Shown in pieces: positions 44,171-53,377 of a DNA stretch of 64,000 bases (position 1 is its first letter; each line of letters opens with the position of its first letter). Location: NCBI RefSeq assembly GCF_900110955.1, contig NZ_FOFR01000009.1, forward strand, positions 186,001-250,000, read 5' to 3'. The notes beneath the pieces were generated by a model. It saw only the letters and a program-made list of their open reading frames with translations. It did not search any database and was not told where the DNA came from. Made by a program: the position numbers and the translations under genes. Source of the DNA: Lentzea xinjiangensis. Its GTDB lineage: Bacteria; Actinomycetota; Actinomycetes; Mycobacteriales; Pseudonocardiaceae.

Positions 44171-44191
44171 GAGCCAACCCGATGAATGAGG

Positions 44192-44219
44192 CCCCCGCAC
44201 GCGACGCACGCTGCGGGGG
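44192..44219. terminator. Hairpin terminator between ald and the convergent TetR gene
   Basis: Arms CCCCCGCA / TGCGGGGG with a 12-nt loop, followed by TTTC on the ald side. It may serve both convergent genes. Confidence 0.7.
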
Positions 44220-44225
44220 TTTCGC

Positions 44226-44906
44226 CTACTTCAGCACGTTGACGCGCGCTTTGATGCCGTCGAGCACGCAGTCCAGGCCGAACTCGAACTGCCGGTCCAG
44301 CGACCACAGCTCCGGCTCGTTCATCATCTCGACGTAGCGGGGGTACCTGTCGCGGTACAGGTCGGCGAACCTCGCCACGTCGGGCGGCGGGACGTCGAGC
44401 CGGCCCCTGTCGCCGAAGTTCACCTCGGCGAGCGCGAACCCGATGACGAAGCTCGACAGCGTGGACACCGACTGCGAGGCGTCGACCGCCGAGAACCCGG
44501 CGTTGCGCATGGGTTCGAGCATCGCGTCGGCGGTGCCCACCGCGTTCGGGCCGATGCTCATGTACTCGCCGATGGTCTTCACCCACCACGGGTGCCGCAG
44601 CGCGAGATGACGCATCGAGTGCATCATCCCGCGCAGCGCGGTCTCCCAGTCGACGTCGGGGTCCGGCGGTTCGAGCTCGCCGAACACCTCGTCGAGGCAC
44701 AGCTCCATCAGCGCGTCCTTCGTCGGCACGTGCCAGTACAGCGACATCGGGGCCGCGCCGAGCTCGGCGGCGAGCTTGCGCATGGACAGCTTCTGCAACC
44801 CGTGCTCGTCCAGCACCTGCAGGGCCTTGCGGACGATCGCCTCCCGGCTCAGGCCGAGTGGCTGGCCACCGCTGGGCCTGGGCTTGCTGAACCACACGCT
44901 GTCCAC
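44226..44906 (-). CDS. TetR-family regulator (TetR_C_1 type) of the adjacent efflux pump
   Basis: 226 residues from GTG 44906; GTGs at 44924 and 44897 are also possible. The N-terminal HTH is LSREAIVRKALQVLDEHGLQKLSMRKLAAELGAAPMSLYWHVPTKDALM. The C-terminal domain resembles that of TetR/ActR-like drug-binding regulators (YRDRYPRYVEMMNEPELWSLDRQFEFGLDCVLDGI). It follows the MFS pump gene on the same strand by 10 bp, so it is co-transcribed with the pump it presumably represses through the dyad upstream of the pump gene. Confidence 0.87.
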   Translation of the reverse strand: MDSVWFSKPRPSGGQPLGLSREAIVRKALQVLDEHGLQKLSMRKLAAELGAAPMSLYWHVPTKDALMELCLDEVFGELEPPDPDVDWETALRGMMHSMRHLALRHPWWVKTIGEYMSIGPNAVGTADAMLEPMRNAGFSAVDASQSVSTLSSFVIGFALAEVNFGDRGRLDVPPPDVARFADLYRDRYPRYVEMMNEPELWSLDRQFEFGLDCVLDGIKARVNVLK

Positions 44907-44916
44907 GTCGACGATC

Positions 44917-46365
44917 CTAAGCACGCCTGAGCAGAACGCTGGCGACAACACCTCCCAGGAACACGGCGATGGCACCGATCACCAGGCTCACGCCCATGCC
45001 GGTGGAGAACGCCTCCCGCACGACGGTGACGTCCGCGCCGCTGTGCAGCGCCTCGCTCAACGACCGCCCGGGCACGCCTTCCGGCAGGGAGGCCACGAAC
45101 CGCGCGGACAGCACCGCGCCCAGCACGGCGATGCCGAACGACGAGCCCAGCTCCGACAACGTGCTCGACAGACCGGACGCGATTCCCGCGCGTTCCGGCG
45201 GGATGGCGCCCATCAGCGCGTTGACCGCGACCGGTTGCGCCACGCCGACTCCCACGCCGATGAGGATCAACCCCGCCAGCGTCGGCGGGTAGGTGGTGCC
45301 GACCGGCAGCAGCACCACGCCGGCCGCGACGATCGTCATGCCGAGCAGCATCGCCTTGCCGGCCCCCAGCCTCACCACGAGCTGGCCCAGGGTGTTGCTG
45401 GTGACGAGCAGGGCGATGGCCATCGGCGCCACGCGGACACCGGCCTCCAACGGGCTGTAGCCGAGCACGCCCTGGAGGTGTTGCGTCAGCAGGAAGAGCG
45501 AGCCCGCCATGCCGAACGCGGCCAGCACGCCCGACGCCACGGCGCCGGTGAAGCGGCGGTCGGAGAAGAACCCGAGGTCGAGCATCGGCTCCGCGGTGCG
45601 CCGCTCCCACAGCGCGAACGCGGCCATGGTGACCAGGCCAAGCGCCACCGGCACGCCGAACTCCGGCGAGCCGAACCCGTGCTCCGGCACCTCGATCACG
45701 GCGTACACGATCGACACCATGCCGATGATCGACAGGATCGAGCCGACGACGTCGGGCTTGCGCACGGTCGGGTCCTTCGACTCGGGCACGAGCACCGCGA
45801 CGGCGGCGATGGCGAGGACCGCCACCGGCACGTTGATCAGGAACACCGAGCCCCACCAGAAGTGCTTGATGAGCGCGCCGCCGATCACCGGCCCCGAGGC
45901 GAAGCCGAGGCTCGTGACGGCGGCCCAGATGCCGATGGCCTTCGGGCGTTCCTTCTCGTCGAACAGCTGCATGAGCACGGCCAGCGTGCCGGGCATCAGC
46001 ACCGCGGCGCCGACGCCCATGAAGCCGCGGGCCGCGATCAGCGCTTCCGGCGAGGTCGCGTAGGCGGCCACGGCGCTCCCCACGCCGAACAGGGCCAGGC
46101 CCGTCAGGAGCGCGCGCTTGCGCCCGAACCGGTCGCTCAGCGAGCCGGTCGTGAGCAGCAGGCCCGCGAGCGCGAGCGAATAGGCGTTGATCATCCACTG
46201 GATGTCCGCGGTGCTCGCGCCGAGACCGGTGGAGATCGACGGGATCGCCACGTTCAGCACGGTGTTGTCCAGCACCACGACCATCACGGCCAGGCAGAGC
46301 ACGCCGAGCACGGCCCAGCGCTGGGGGTGCGGGCGCACCCCGGCCTCCTCGGTCGTCGAAGTCAT
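44917..46365 (-). CDS. MFS drug efflux transporter, DHA2 (14-TM, EmrB/QacA) family
   Basis: 482 residues with about 14 hydrophobic helices. Motif D1 VVVLDNTVLNVAIPSIS marks DHA2 pumps. Motif A is LSDRFGRKRALLTG, and motif C lies around TSLGFASGPVIGGALI. It exports hydrophobic or amphipathic drugs with proton antiport; the substrate is not predictable. The operator dyad begins 14 bp upstream of ATG, and the TetR gene follows in the same operon, giving a self-contained inducible efflux unit. Confidence 0.9.
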   Translation of the reverse strand: MTSTTEEAGVRPHPQRWAVLGVLCLAVMVVVLDNTVLNVAIPSISTGLGASTADIQWMINAYSLALAGLLLTTGSLSDRFGRKRALLTGLALFGVGSAVAAYATSPEALIAARGFMGVGAAVLMPGTLAVLMQLFDEKERPKAIGIWAAVTSLGFASGPVIGGALIKHFWWGSVFLINVPVAVLAIAAVAVLVPESKDPTVRKPDVVGSILSIIGMVSIVYAVIEVPEHGFGSPEFGVPVALGLVTMAAFALWERRTAEPMLDLGFFSDRRFTGAVASGVLAAFGMAGSLFLLTQHLQGVLGYSPLEAGVRVAPMAIALLVTSNTLGQLVVRLGAGKAMLLGMTIVAAGVVLLPVGTTYPPTLAGLILIGVGVGVAQPVAVNALMGAIPPERAGIASGLSSTLSELGSSFGIAVLGAVLSARFVASLPEGVPGRSLSEALHSGADVTVVREAFSTGMGVSLVIGAIAVFLGGVVASVLLRRA

Positions 46366-46378
46366 CTCTCGTCCCCCT

Positions 46379-46405
46379 TACGGTGTACGAGCAACTTACA
46401 CCGTA
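46379..46405. promoter_or_regulatory. TetR-type operator of the efflux operon
   Basis: TACGGTGTA (46379-46387) and TACACCGTA (46397-46405) are perfect 9-bp arms around a 9-nt spacer, just before the pump start. Flanking CTCTCGT and ACGAGAG extend the symmetry. The rest of the 349-bp gap to 46714 shows only an AT-rich patch near 46528 and no further gene. Confidence 0.75.
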
Positions 46406-46714
46406 CGAGAGATGGGGGCGCAAGAGGATTTCGCGCAGAGCGCGACCACGTGCGGGGGGAGGGAGAAAGTAAAGGGCGGCCGCGCTCAACCAGCCTGGGG
46501 GTCACTGGGAGCGGGGCCGCCGTCACCAAATATAGCGGGCTCCGGACGGGCGCGCCCAGCACCCCCGCCCAAACGGGACCGAAATGTTTCCCGGCCCGAC
46601 CACCGCCCTCCTCGCCGCGGTCGGGCAAACGAGTGAATTACCGGACGCGCGGTGCGGCGAGCAGGGACGACAGCCGATGAAGACGGAGTCGGGTGTCCCT
46701 CGAATGGAGATTCC

Positions 46715-46897
46715 ATGGCTGAACCACAGGGATGGATCCACTGCCACGACCCCTTCGGCCGGGACAGGTCGATGACCGTTCTGGTCGAGGACGACCGGGT
46801 TCTGCTGGTCACGCCACCGGGCCAGACGGCTGTGATGTCCGCCACCCAGACCCGCCGGCTGGGCTCCCTGCTCGACCAGGCCACGGCGAAGATGTGA
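46715..46897 (+). CDS. Small conserved-looking hypothetical protein
   Basis: 60 residues (MAEPQGWIHCHDPFGRDRSM, then TVLVEDDRVLLVTPPGQTAV). Family not recognised. The short β-rich core and a C-terminal helix (ATQTRRLGSLLDQATAKM) look folded; HCHDPFG could bind a metal but has only one Cys. Its stop overlaps the next start (TGATG), so it is coupled to a second small unknown gene. The start is ATG 46715, preceded by GGAG. Confidence 0.6.
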   Translation: MAEPQGWIHCHDPFGRDRSMTVLVEDDRVLLVTPPGQTAVMSATQTRRLGSLLDQATAKM

Positions 46898-47334
46898 TGG
46901 ACGAGACCCTGCGCGAGGCGGTGCTGCGGCGCCTGGCACTGCTGGAGGAAGCGGCCGAGGACGGCGAGGCCGAGGCGCTGGTGTCACTGGCCCGCGCGGA
47001 GATCCACCGCCTCGCGGACGGCTGGCGCCTGGTGCTGGCGGTGCACCAGCCCGGCGAGGACGGCCGCTGCAAGGCCTGTCCCGGCTGGCTGCGGCGCCGC
47101 CGGTGGCCGTGCCAGGTGTGGAACACGGCTCACCGGCACCTCATCGGCGAAGGGCTGCCGCACCGCGAGCGGCGGCGGCCGTTGCGCAACCCGTTCACCC
47201 GACCGGGTGCCGTCGAACCGCCGGGCGGAACACCGGCCGGGACGACCACGAAGCTGCCGATCTTGAGCGACGACCCGCCGGTGGTGCACCGCGCGCCCGT
47301 CGTGTCTCGGCCCAAGCACGCCTTGCCCGAGTGA
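46897..47334 (+). CDS. Hypothetical protein, partner of the preceding small gene
   Basis: 145 residues; family not recognised. The helical N-terminal part (MDETLREAVLRRLALLEEAAEDGEAEALVSLARAEIHRLADGWRLVL) is followed by a HQPGEDGRCKACPGWLRRRRWPC segment whose Cys-x2-Cys and later Cys, with the His, could form a zinc site. The last 50 residues are Pro-rich and likely disordered. It overlaps the previous gene by one base and precedes an ABC transporter by 22 bp, but no functional link is evident. Confidence 0.6.
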   Translation: MDETLREAVLRRLALLEEAAEDGEAEALVSLARAEIHRLADGWRLVLAVHQPGEDGRCKACPGWLRRRRWPCQVWNTAHRHLIGEGLPHRERRRPLRNPFTRPGAVEPPGGTPAGTTTKLPILSDDPPVVHRAPVVSRPKHALPE

Positions 47335-47356
47335 CCTTTCAGGCAGGATGGGCCGC

Positions 47357-48313
47357 ATGCATGACGGCAGCGGCCTCATCGCGGTGCAGAACCTGACCAA
47401 GCAGTTCGGTCCGGTGACCGCGGTGCAGAACCTGAGCTTCACCGTGTCACCCGGCAGCGTGACGGGCTTCCTCGGCCCGAACGGCGCCGGGAAGACGACG
47501 ACCCTGCGCATGCTGCTGGGTCTGGTGAAGCCGACGGGTGGCACGGCGACGATCAACGGACGACCGTTCCACCAGCTCGGCCAGCCCGGCCGCGTGGTGG
47601 GCGCGGTGCTGGAGGCGCAGGGGTTCCACCCCGCCCGCTCCGCCCGCAACCACCTGCGCGTGTACGCGGCGGCCATCGGCGTGCCGGACGCGCAGGCCGA
47701 CCAGGTGCTCGGCCTGGTCGGCCTGGGCTCGGCCGCCGATCGCAAGGTGGGCGGGTTCTCGCTCGGCATGAAGCAGCGGCTGGCCCTCGCCACCGCGCTG
47801 CTGGGCGACCCGCAGGTGCTCGTGCTGGACGAGCCGGCGAACGGCCTCGACCCCGAGGGCATCGCGTGGCTGCGCACGTTCCTGCAGTCGTACGCCCGCA
47901 TGGGGCGCACGGTGCTGATCTCCAGCCACCTGCTGGCCGAGGTCGAGCAGACCGTCGACCAGGTCGTGATCATCTCGCGCGGCCAGACGATGTTCTACGG
48001 GCCGCTGGAGCAGTTGCGGCAGTCGCAGCAGAGGCGCGTCCTCGTGCAGCCGTCGGACCTCAACGCCCTCGCGACCGCCCTGCGGGCCGAAGGCGTGCAG
48101 GCGATCGAGCAGCTTCCCGACGGCAGGCTCGCGGTGTCCGGCGTGGACTCGAAGCAGGTCGCGGACAGCGCGTTGCGAGCGGGCGTGTCGATCTACGGCA
48201 TCCAGGAGGAGCAGGTCGACCTGGAGCGGCTGTTCTTCCAGCTCACCAGTGGCCAGTACGCCGGGTACGCGCCGGCCCCGGCCCCGTTCAAGCAGCAGGG
48301 TGGTTGGGCCTGA
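47357..48313 (+). CDS. ABC transporter ATP-binding protein (drug/antibiotic-type export)
   Basis: 318 residues from ATG 47357; ATG 47348 is an alternative. Walker A GPNGAGKTT, signature FSLGMKQRLALA (LSGGQ variant), Walker B VLVLDEPANGLDPEG and the switch His in ISSHLL are intact. The C-terminal extension (about 225-318), common in DrrA/CcmA-like exporters, ends in a Pro/Ala-rich tail. It is coupled to the permease gene by a one-base stop-start overlap (TGATG). Substrate unknown; possibly a bacitracin-like or lantibiotic resistance system, by family resemblance only. Confidence 0.9.
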   Translation: MHDGSGLIAVQNLTKQFGPVTAVQNLSFTVSPGSVTGFLGPNGAGKTTTLRMLLGLVKPTGGTATINGRPFHQLGQPGRVVGAVLEAQGFHPARSARNHLRVYAAAIGVPDAQADQVLGLVGLGSAADRKVGGFSLGMKQRLALATALLGDPQVLVLDEPANGLDPEGIAWLRTFLQSYARMGRTVLISSHLLAEVEQTVDQVVIISRGQTMFYGPLEQLRQSQQRRVLVQPSDLNALATALRAEGVQAIEQLPDGRLAVSGVDSKQVADSALRAGVSIYGIQEEQVDLERLFFQLTSGQYAGYAPAPAPFKQQGGWA

Positions 48314-49185
48314 TGGGCAACCTCGTACAGGCGGAGCTCCGCAAGACGACGACGACCGGGCTGTGGTGGGGCCTGCTCATCCCGACCGCGGTGCTGGCGC
48401 TCGGCTGGGGGCTCGCGACCGGCCTGCTCGGGCAGTTCTTCGTGGACTTCGCCTCGACCAGCGACGTCGACGACGTGTCGGACTTCCTCGGCGTCACGCC
48501 GGACCAGTGGAAGGTCTCGCTGTTCGGCATCGCGCGGGCGATCAACATCTCGACGATCTTCCCGATGGTCTTCGGCGCGATGGCGGTCTCCGGTGAGATC
48601 AACCGGCGGACGATCACGACGACGTTCCTGACCTCGCCGTCGCGCATGCACGCCATGCTGGCGAAGATGCTGGTCTACGTCCTGTGGGGAGCGATCTACG
48701 GCCTCGTGATCATGCTGTTCATCGCTGTCGGCGTGGTGTTCACCAGCGACTCCGGCCAGCTCCCGGACGCGGGCGGCTGGGCGATGCTGACGCTGGTCTG
48801 CGTGCTGTCGTCGATCCTGATGACGATGCTCGGCGTCGGGGTCGGCGCGCTGATCCCGAACGTGGCGGGAACCGTCGTGCTCCTGCTGCTGTACTTCCTG
48901 GTGATCGAGAACGTGCTGCACCTCGTGCTCGCGTACCTGGAGGTGCCGTCGGTCATCGGGTTCCTGCCGAACGGGTCGATCAACGGGCTCACCGGGTCGG
49001 TCGCGGTCGACCTCTTCCTGTCGTCGGCGGGTGTGGTGCCGCCGGAGATCGAGGACGTGCTGCGGGCGATCGCCGGTGCCGGCGGGGCGCTCGACTGGTG
49101 GTGGTCCGGCCTCGTGTTCCTCGCCTGGTCCGGCGTCGTCTTCGCGGGCGGCTGGGCGGTCACCCAGTCCAAGGACATCACCTGA
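48313..49185 (+). CDS. ABC-2-type transporter permease
   Basis: 290 residues with six hydrophobic helices (around 18-45, 75-95, 115-145, 155-180, 185-205, 260-285). Typical features are AELRKTTTTGLWWGLLIP at the N terminus and SGEINRRTITTTFLTSPSR after helix 2. It partners with the preceding ATPase and would assemble as two permeases plus two ATPases. Confidence 0.88.
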   Translation: MGNLVQAELRKTTTTGLWWGLLIPTAVLALGWGLATGLLGQFFVDFASTSDVDDVSDFLGVTPDQWKVSLFGIARAINISTIFPMVFGAMAVSGEINRRTITTTFLTSPSRMHAMLAKMLVYVLWGAIYGLVIMLFIAVGVVFTSDSGQLPDAGGWAMLTLVCVLSSILMTMLGVGVGALIPNVAGTVVLLLLYFLVIENVLHLVLAYLEVPSVIGFLPNGSINGLTGSVAVDLFLSSAGVVPPEIEDVLRAIAGAGGALDWWWSGLVFLAWSGVVFAGGWAVTQSKDIT

Positions 49186-49244
49186 GCTGCGGTAACTGAG
49201 ATCACCCGGCTCTGTCAGACCGCATCCGTACTGTGGTCTGCGTG

Positions 49245-52200
49245 ATGAAGGGCTGGATCCGCCGACTGTTCGCAGCGTGCTGGCAGCACCCCCGCCTGGT
49301 GGTGCTGTCGGTGGCCGCCGCGGTCGTCGGCGTGGGGCTTCAGGCGGCAGGGCCGCTGCTGCTCAAGACGGCGGTCGACGACTCGGCGGCCGGCCGCACC
49401 GACCGGCTGTGGCCGCTGATGGTGGCGCTGGTCGTGCTGGAGCTGCTCACCTTCTGCTCGGCGTTCCTGCGGCGGTACCTGGGCGGGCGGCTGGCCCTGG
49501 GCGTGCAGCACGACCTGCGGCTCGGCGTGTTCTCGGCCGTGCAGCGGCTCGACGGCGCGAAGCAGGACGAGCTGCGCACGGGGCAGATCGTGTCGCGGTC
49601 GATCACGGACCTCCAGCTCGTGCAGTCGTTGCTGATGATGGCGCCGCTGGCCGTGGGCACGGTGGTGTTCGCGCTGGCAGCGCTCGCCGCGATGCTCTAC
49701 CTGTCGCTGCCGCTGACGCTGATCGCGCTGGTCGTGCTGCCGCTGGTGGCCTGGCTCGCCGGGCGGACGCGGCTCACGCTCTTCCCCGCCACGTGGTCCG
49801 CGCAGCAGCGGGCCGCCGACCTCGCGCAGCACGTCGAGGAGACCGTCACCGGGGTCCGCGTGGTGAAGGGCTTCGGCCAGGAGGCGCGCGAGGTCGCGCG
49901 GCTGGAGGAGCACGCGAAGTCGTTGTTCGCGGAACGGATGCGGGCGGCGCGGCTGTCGTCGAAGCCGCTGGCGACCGTGACCGCGCTGCCGCTGCTCGGC
50001 CAGGTCGGCGTGCTGGCGCTGGGCGGCTGGCTCGCGCTGCACGGCCAGGTCACCCTGGGCACGTTCCTCGCCTTCACGACGTACGTGGCGAACCTGGTCG
50101 GGCCGACCCGCCTGCTGTCGAGCCTGGTGGTGACCGCGCAGCTCGCGCGGGCCGGTGTGGAGCGGGTGTACGAGCTGATCGACTCGCAGCCGGACGTGGC
50201 GGACGGTCCGGGCGAGGTGCCGGCCGGGCCGCTCGGGATCTCGTTCTCGGGGGTGACGTTCGGGTACGCCCGCAGCGAGCCGGTGCTGCGCGACTTCTCC
50301 ATCTCGGTGGAGCCGGGCGAGACGCTGGCGCTGGTCGGCACCGCGGGTTCGGGCAAGTCGACGGTGTCGCTGCTGCTGCCCCGGTTCTACGACGTGCACG
50401 CCGGTGCCGTCCTGATCGGCGGCGCGGACGTGCGCACGTTGCGGCTGGAGTCGCTGCGCGGTGCGGTGGGCGTGGTCTTCGAAGAGGCGTTCCTGTTCTC
50501 CGACACGGTGTTCGCGAACATCGCGTACGGCAGGCCCGGCGCGTCGCGGGAAGAGGTCGAGCGCGCCGCGAAGGCCGCGGAGGCGCACGACTTCATCCAG
50601 GCCCTGCCCCTCGGCTACGACACGGTGGTCGGCGAACGCGGCCTGACGCTCTCCGGCGGCCAGCGCCAGCGCGTCGCGCTGGCCCGTGCCCTGCTCTCCG
50701 ACCCCCGCGTCCTGGTGCTGGACGACGCGACCTCCGCGGTCGACAACGCGACCGAGGCCGCGATCCACGCGACGCTGGCGTCGGTCACCGCGAACCGCAC
50801 GACGTTGCTGGTCGCCCACCGCCGTTCCACGCTGTCCCTCGCCGACCGGATCGCGGTGCTGGACGCGGGCCGGGTGGTCGATCTGGGCACCCACGAGGAG
50901 CTGACCTCGCGCTGCGCCCTCTACCGCGACCTGCTGGCGGGGCCGGGCGAGGCGATCGAGTCCACCGCACCGGTGACGACCGGCGAGCTGTGGCCAGAGC
51001 TGTCGCGGGAGGACCTCGACGAGCGCCTGATCGCGGAGGCCAAGACCTCGGCTCCGGCGGCCCCCGGCCGCCGGGGAGGCGGTGGCGCGGGCGGCGGTGG
51101 CACGGCCGCGCTGGCCGGTGGCCCACCGACCCCGGAGCTGCTGGCGCAGGTCCGTTCGCTGCCACCCGCCACCGAGGTCCCGGTCCTGCACGGCGAGGAC
51201 CCGCGCGCCCCCGATCCCGGTTTCCGCCTCGCCCGCCTGCTGCGCCCGGTCCGCTGGGCCCTGGCCGGCGTGGCGGCCCTGGTCGTGCTGGACGCGCTGG
51301 TCGGCATGGGCCTGCCCGCGCTGGTGCGCCTGGGCGTCGACGGCGGCGTGACGACCGGTGCCGAGTCCGCGCTGTGGCTGGCCGTCGGCCTGGGCGCCGG
51401 CCTGGTGGTGGTCGGCTGGCTGACGACGGCCGGCAGCACGGTGTTCGCAGCCCGCCTGGGCGAGCGCCTGCTCTACCTGCTGCGCGTGCGCAGCTACGCC
51501 CACCTGCAGCGCCTCGGCCTCGACTACTACGAACGCGAGATGGCCGGCCGCATCATGACGAGGATGACGACGGACGTCGACGCCCTCTCGACGTTCCTGC
51601 AGACGGGCCTCGTCACGGCGATGATCAGCCTGATCACCGTCCTCGGCATCACCGCGGCCCTGGTCCTCACCGACGTCTCCCTGGCCCTGATCGCCCTGTC
51701 GGTGCTGCCGGTCCTGGTGGTCGCGACCGTGGTGTTCCAGCGCCTCTCCTCCACCGCGTACGCCGAGGCCCGCGAACGCGTCAGCGCCGTCAACGCCGAC
51801 CTCCAGGAGAATGTCTCCGGCCTGCGCGTCTCCCAGGCCTACACCCGCGAACGCCACTCCGCGGAGGCCTTCGCCGCCCGCAGCAACGCCTACCGCCGCA
51901 GCCGCCTGCGCGCCCAGCGCTACATCGCGACCTACTTCCCGTTCGTGGCGATGCTCTCCGGCGTGGCACAGGCGGTCGTCCTGGCCGTGGGCGCCCACCG
52001 GGTGGCCGAAGGCAGCCTGACACCGGGCGTCCTGCTCGCGTTCCTGCTGTACCTGGGCCTGTTCTTCAGCCCGATCCAGCAGCTCTCCGGCGTCTTCGAC
52101 GGCTACCAGCAGGCCAGGGTGGGCCTGCGCCGCATCGCCGACCTGCTCCGCACCCCCACCGCGGTCGAGCCCCCTGCCGACCCGGTGCCGGTCCCGCCCC

Positions 52201-52943
52201 GCCTGCGCGGCGAGGTGGAGCTCCGCAACGTCACCTTCAGCTACGCGGGAGCCGACCGCCCGGCCCTCGACGACGTGAGCCTGCACGTGACCCCCGGCGA
52301 GACCGTCGCCCTGGTGGGCGAGACCGGCGCGGGCAAGTCCACCCTGGTCAAGCTGATCGCCCGCTTCTACGACGCCACCGAGGGCCAGGTCCTCGTCGAC
52401 GGCACGGACGTCCGCGAGTACGACCTCTCCGCCTACCGCCAACGCCTGGGCGTGGTCCCGCAGGAGGCCCACCTCTTCGGCGGCGACGTGGCCGGCAACG
52501 TGGCGTACGGCCGCCCCACGGCCACCGAAGCCGAGATCGAGCAGGCCGTGGACGCCGTCGGTGCCCTCCCGATGGTCGCCACCCTCCCCCACGGCTTCCG
52601 CCAGCCGGTGGGCGAACGCGGCAACCACCTCTCCGCGGGCCAGCGCCAGCTCGTGGCCCTGGCCAGAGCGGAACTGGTCAACCCGGACCTGCTGCTCCTC
52701 GACGAGGCCACCGCGGCCCTCGACCCGGCGACCGAGTCGGCGGTGCTGGCCGCCAGCGACCACCTGGCGGGCGCCCGCACCACCTTCGTGGTGGCCCACC
52801 GCCTGGCCACAGCGGCGAGGGCGGACCGGATCGTCGTCCTGGCCGACGGCCGCATCGTCGAACAGGGCACCCACGCCGACCTCCTGGCCGCCAACGGCAC
52901 CTACGCCCGCCTGTGGCGCCACGGCACCTTGGAGGCCGCCTGA
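49245..52943 (+). CDS. Fused full-length ABC exporter with one degenerate ATPase site
   Basis: 1232 residues: membrane domain 1 (about 1-315), ATPase domain 1 (Walker A VGTAGSGKST, signature TLSGGQRQ, Walker B VLVLDDATSAVD), a Gly/Ala-rich linker (near 610-635), membrane domain 2 and ATPase domain 2 (VGETGAGKST, HLSAGQRQL, LLLLDEATAALD). The first Walker B has Asp in place of the catalytic Glu and the second signature reads LSAGQ, as in asymmetric heterodimeric exporters (TmrAB/BmrCD type) with one active site, here in a single chain. The role is probably drug or lipid export. The start could be ATG 49245, or GTG 49242 or 49233. Confidence 0.9.
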   Translation: MKGWIRRLFAACWQHPRLVVLSVAAAVVGVGLQAAGPLLLKTAVDDSAAGRTDRLWPLMVALVVLELLTFCSAFLRRYLGGRLALGVQHDLRLGVFSAVQRLDGAKQDELRTGQIVSRSITDLQLVQSLLMMAPLAVGTVVFALAALAAMLYLSLPLTLIALVVLPLVAWLAGRTRLTLFPATWSAQQRAADLAQHVEETVTGVRVVKGFGQEAREVARLEEHAKSLFAERMRAARLSSKPLATVTALPLLGQVGVLALGGWLALHGQVTLGTFLAFTTYVANLVGPTRLLSSLVVTAQLARAGVERVYELIDSQPDVADGPGEVPAGPLGISFSGVTFGYARSEPVLRDFSISVEPGETLALVGTAGSGKSTVSLLLPRFYDVHAGAVLIGGADVRTLRLESLRGAVGVVFEEAFLFSDTVFANIAYGRPGASREEVERAAKAAEAHDFIQALPLGYDTVVGERGLTLSGGQRQRVALARALLSDPRVLVLDDATSAVDNATEAAIHATLASVTANRTTLLVAHRRSTLSLADRIAVLDAGRVVDLGTHEELTSRCALYRDLLAGPGEAIESTAPVTTGELWPELSREDLDERLIAEAKTSAPAAPGRRGGGGAGGGGTAALAGGPPTPELLAQVRSLPPATEVPVLHGEDPRAPDPGFRLARLLRPVRWALAGVAALVVLDALVGMGLPALVRLGVDGGVTTGAESALWLAVGLGAGLVVVGWLTTAGSTVFAARLGERLLYLLRVRSYAHLQRLGLDYYEREMAGRIMTRMTTDVDALSTFLQTGLVTAMISLITVLGITAALVLTDVSLALIALSVLPVLVVATVVFQRLSSTAYAEARERVSAVNADLQENVSGLRVSQAYTRERHSAEAFAARSNAYRRSRLRAQRYIATYFPFVAMLSGVAQAVVLAVGAHRVAEGSLTPGVLLAFLLYLGLFFSPIQQLSGVFDGYQQARVGLRRIADLLRTPTAVEPPADPVPVPPRLRGEVELRNVTFSYAGADRPALDDVSLHVTPGETVALVGETGAGKSTLVKLIARFYDATEGQVLVDGTDVREYDLSAYRQRLGVVPQEAHLFGGDVAGNVAYGRPTATEAEIEQAVDAVGALPMVATLPHGFRQPVGERGNHLSAGQRQLVALARAELVNPDLLLLDEATAALDPATESAVLAASDHLAGARTTFVVAHRLATAARADRIVVLADGRIVEQGTHADLLAANGTYARLWRHGTLEAA

Positions 52944-53078
52944 CCCCGCGACCGCGCTCCAGCGCCACGACCGCCTCCCGGCCGCCGGAAGCCCGCGGTC
53001 CCGCAGGCGGGCAGGACAGGGCTGTGCGGCTGAGCAGCGGTGATCAGGTGGCCGACTGCCTGCGACCGTCGGGAAGCG

Positions 53079-53230
53079 GCGATGCCGTGCCCACGCGCCG
53101 AGCAACCGAGCAAGCCGAAAGGCAACGAACCGCGACGCCACACCCACCCGCCGCACCGCCACGAGACAGCGATGCCGCGCCCACCCGCCACCGCCGCACC
53201 GCCGCCGAACAGCTATGCCGTCCCCACGCG
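53079..53230. repeat. Four imperfect 19-bp direct repeats in a 434-bp gap
   Basis: Copies at 53079-53097, 53132-53150, 53169-53187 and 53212-53230 follow GC[GT]A[TC]GCC[GA]...CCCAC[CG]CG; the first reads GCGATGCCGTGCCCACGCG. Spacing is 53, 37 and 43 bp. The gap (52944-53377) between the exporter and the ATP-grasp gene holds no convincing gene. Confidence 0.4.
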
Positions 53231-53377
53231 CGTCAAGCACCTAAGCGACCAACGCGGCCACCGCACCCCGTAGCCCCCAGGCCACCGCACTTCGTGGCCC
53301 CCGCCACGAACCCTCGTCCCCACCCCGCGGCATGACGTAGAAACCAACTCCGGGACCAGCCAGGTCGAAGGAGCCCC

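Noticed and set aside
49215..53240. 1341-residue open frame antisense to the fused ABC exporter
   Set aside because: It lacks recognisable domains and has the amino-acid bias typical of antisense frames, while the plus-strand frame has two full sets of ABC motifs.
53040..53335. Short His/Pro/Arg-rich frames in the gap after the ABC exporter
   Set aside because: Low-complexity composition reflects the repeats in the gap; no start context and no resemblance to known proteins.
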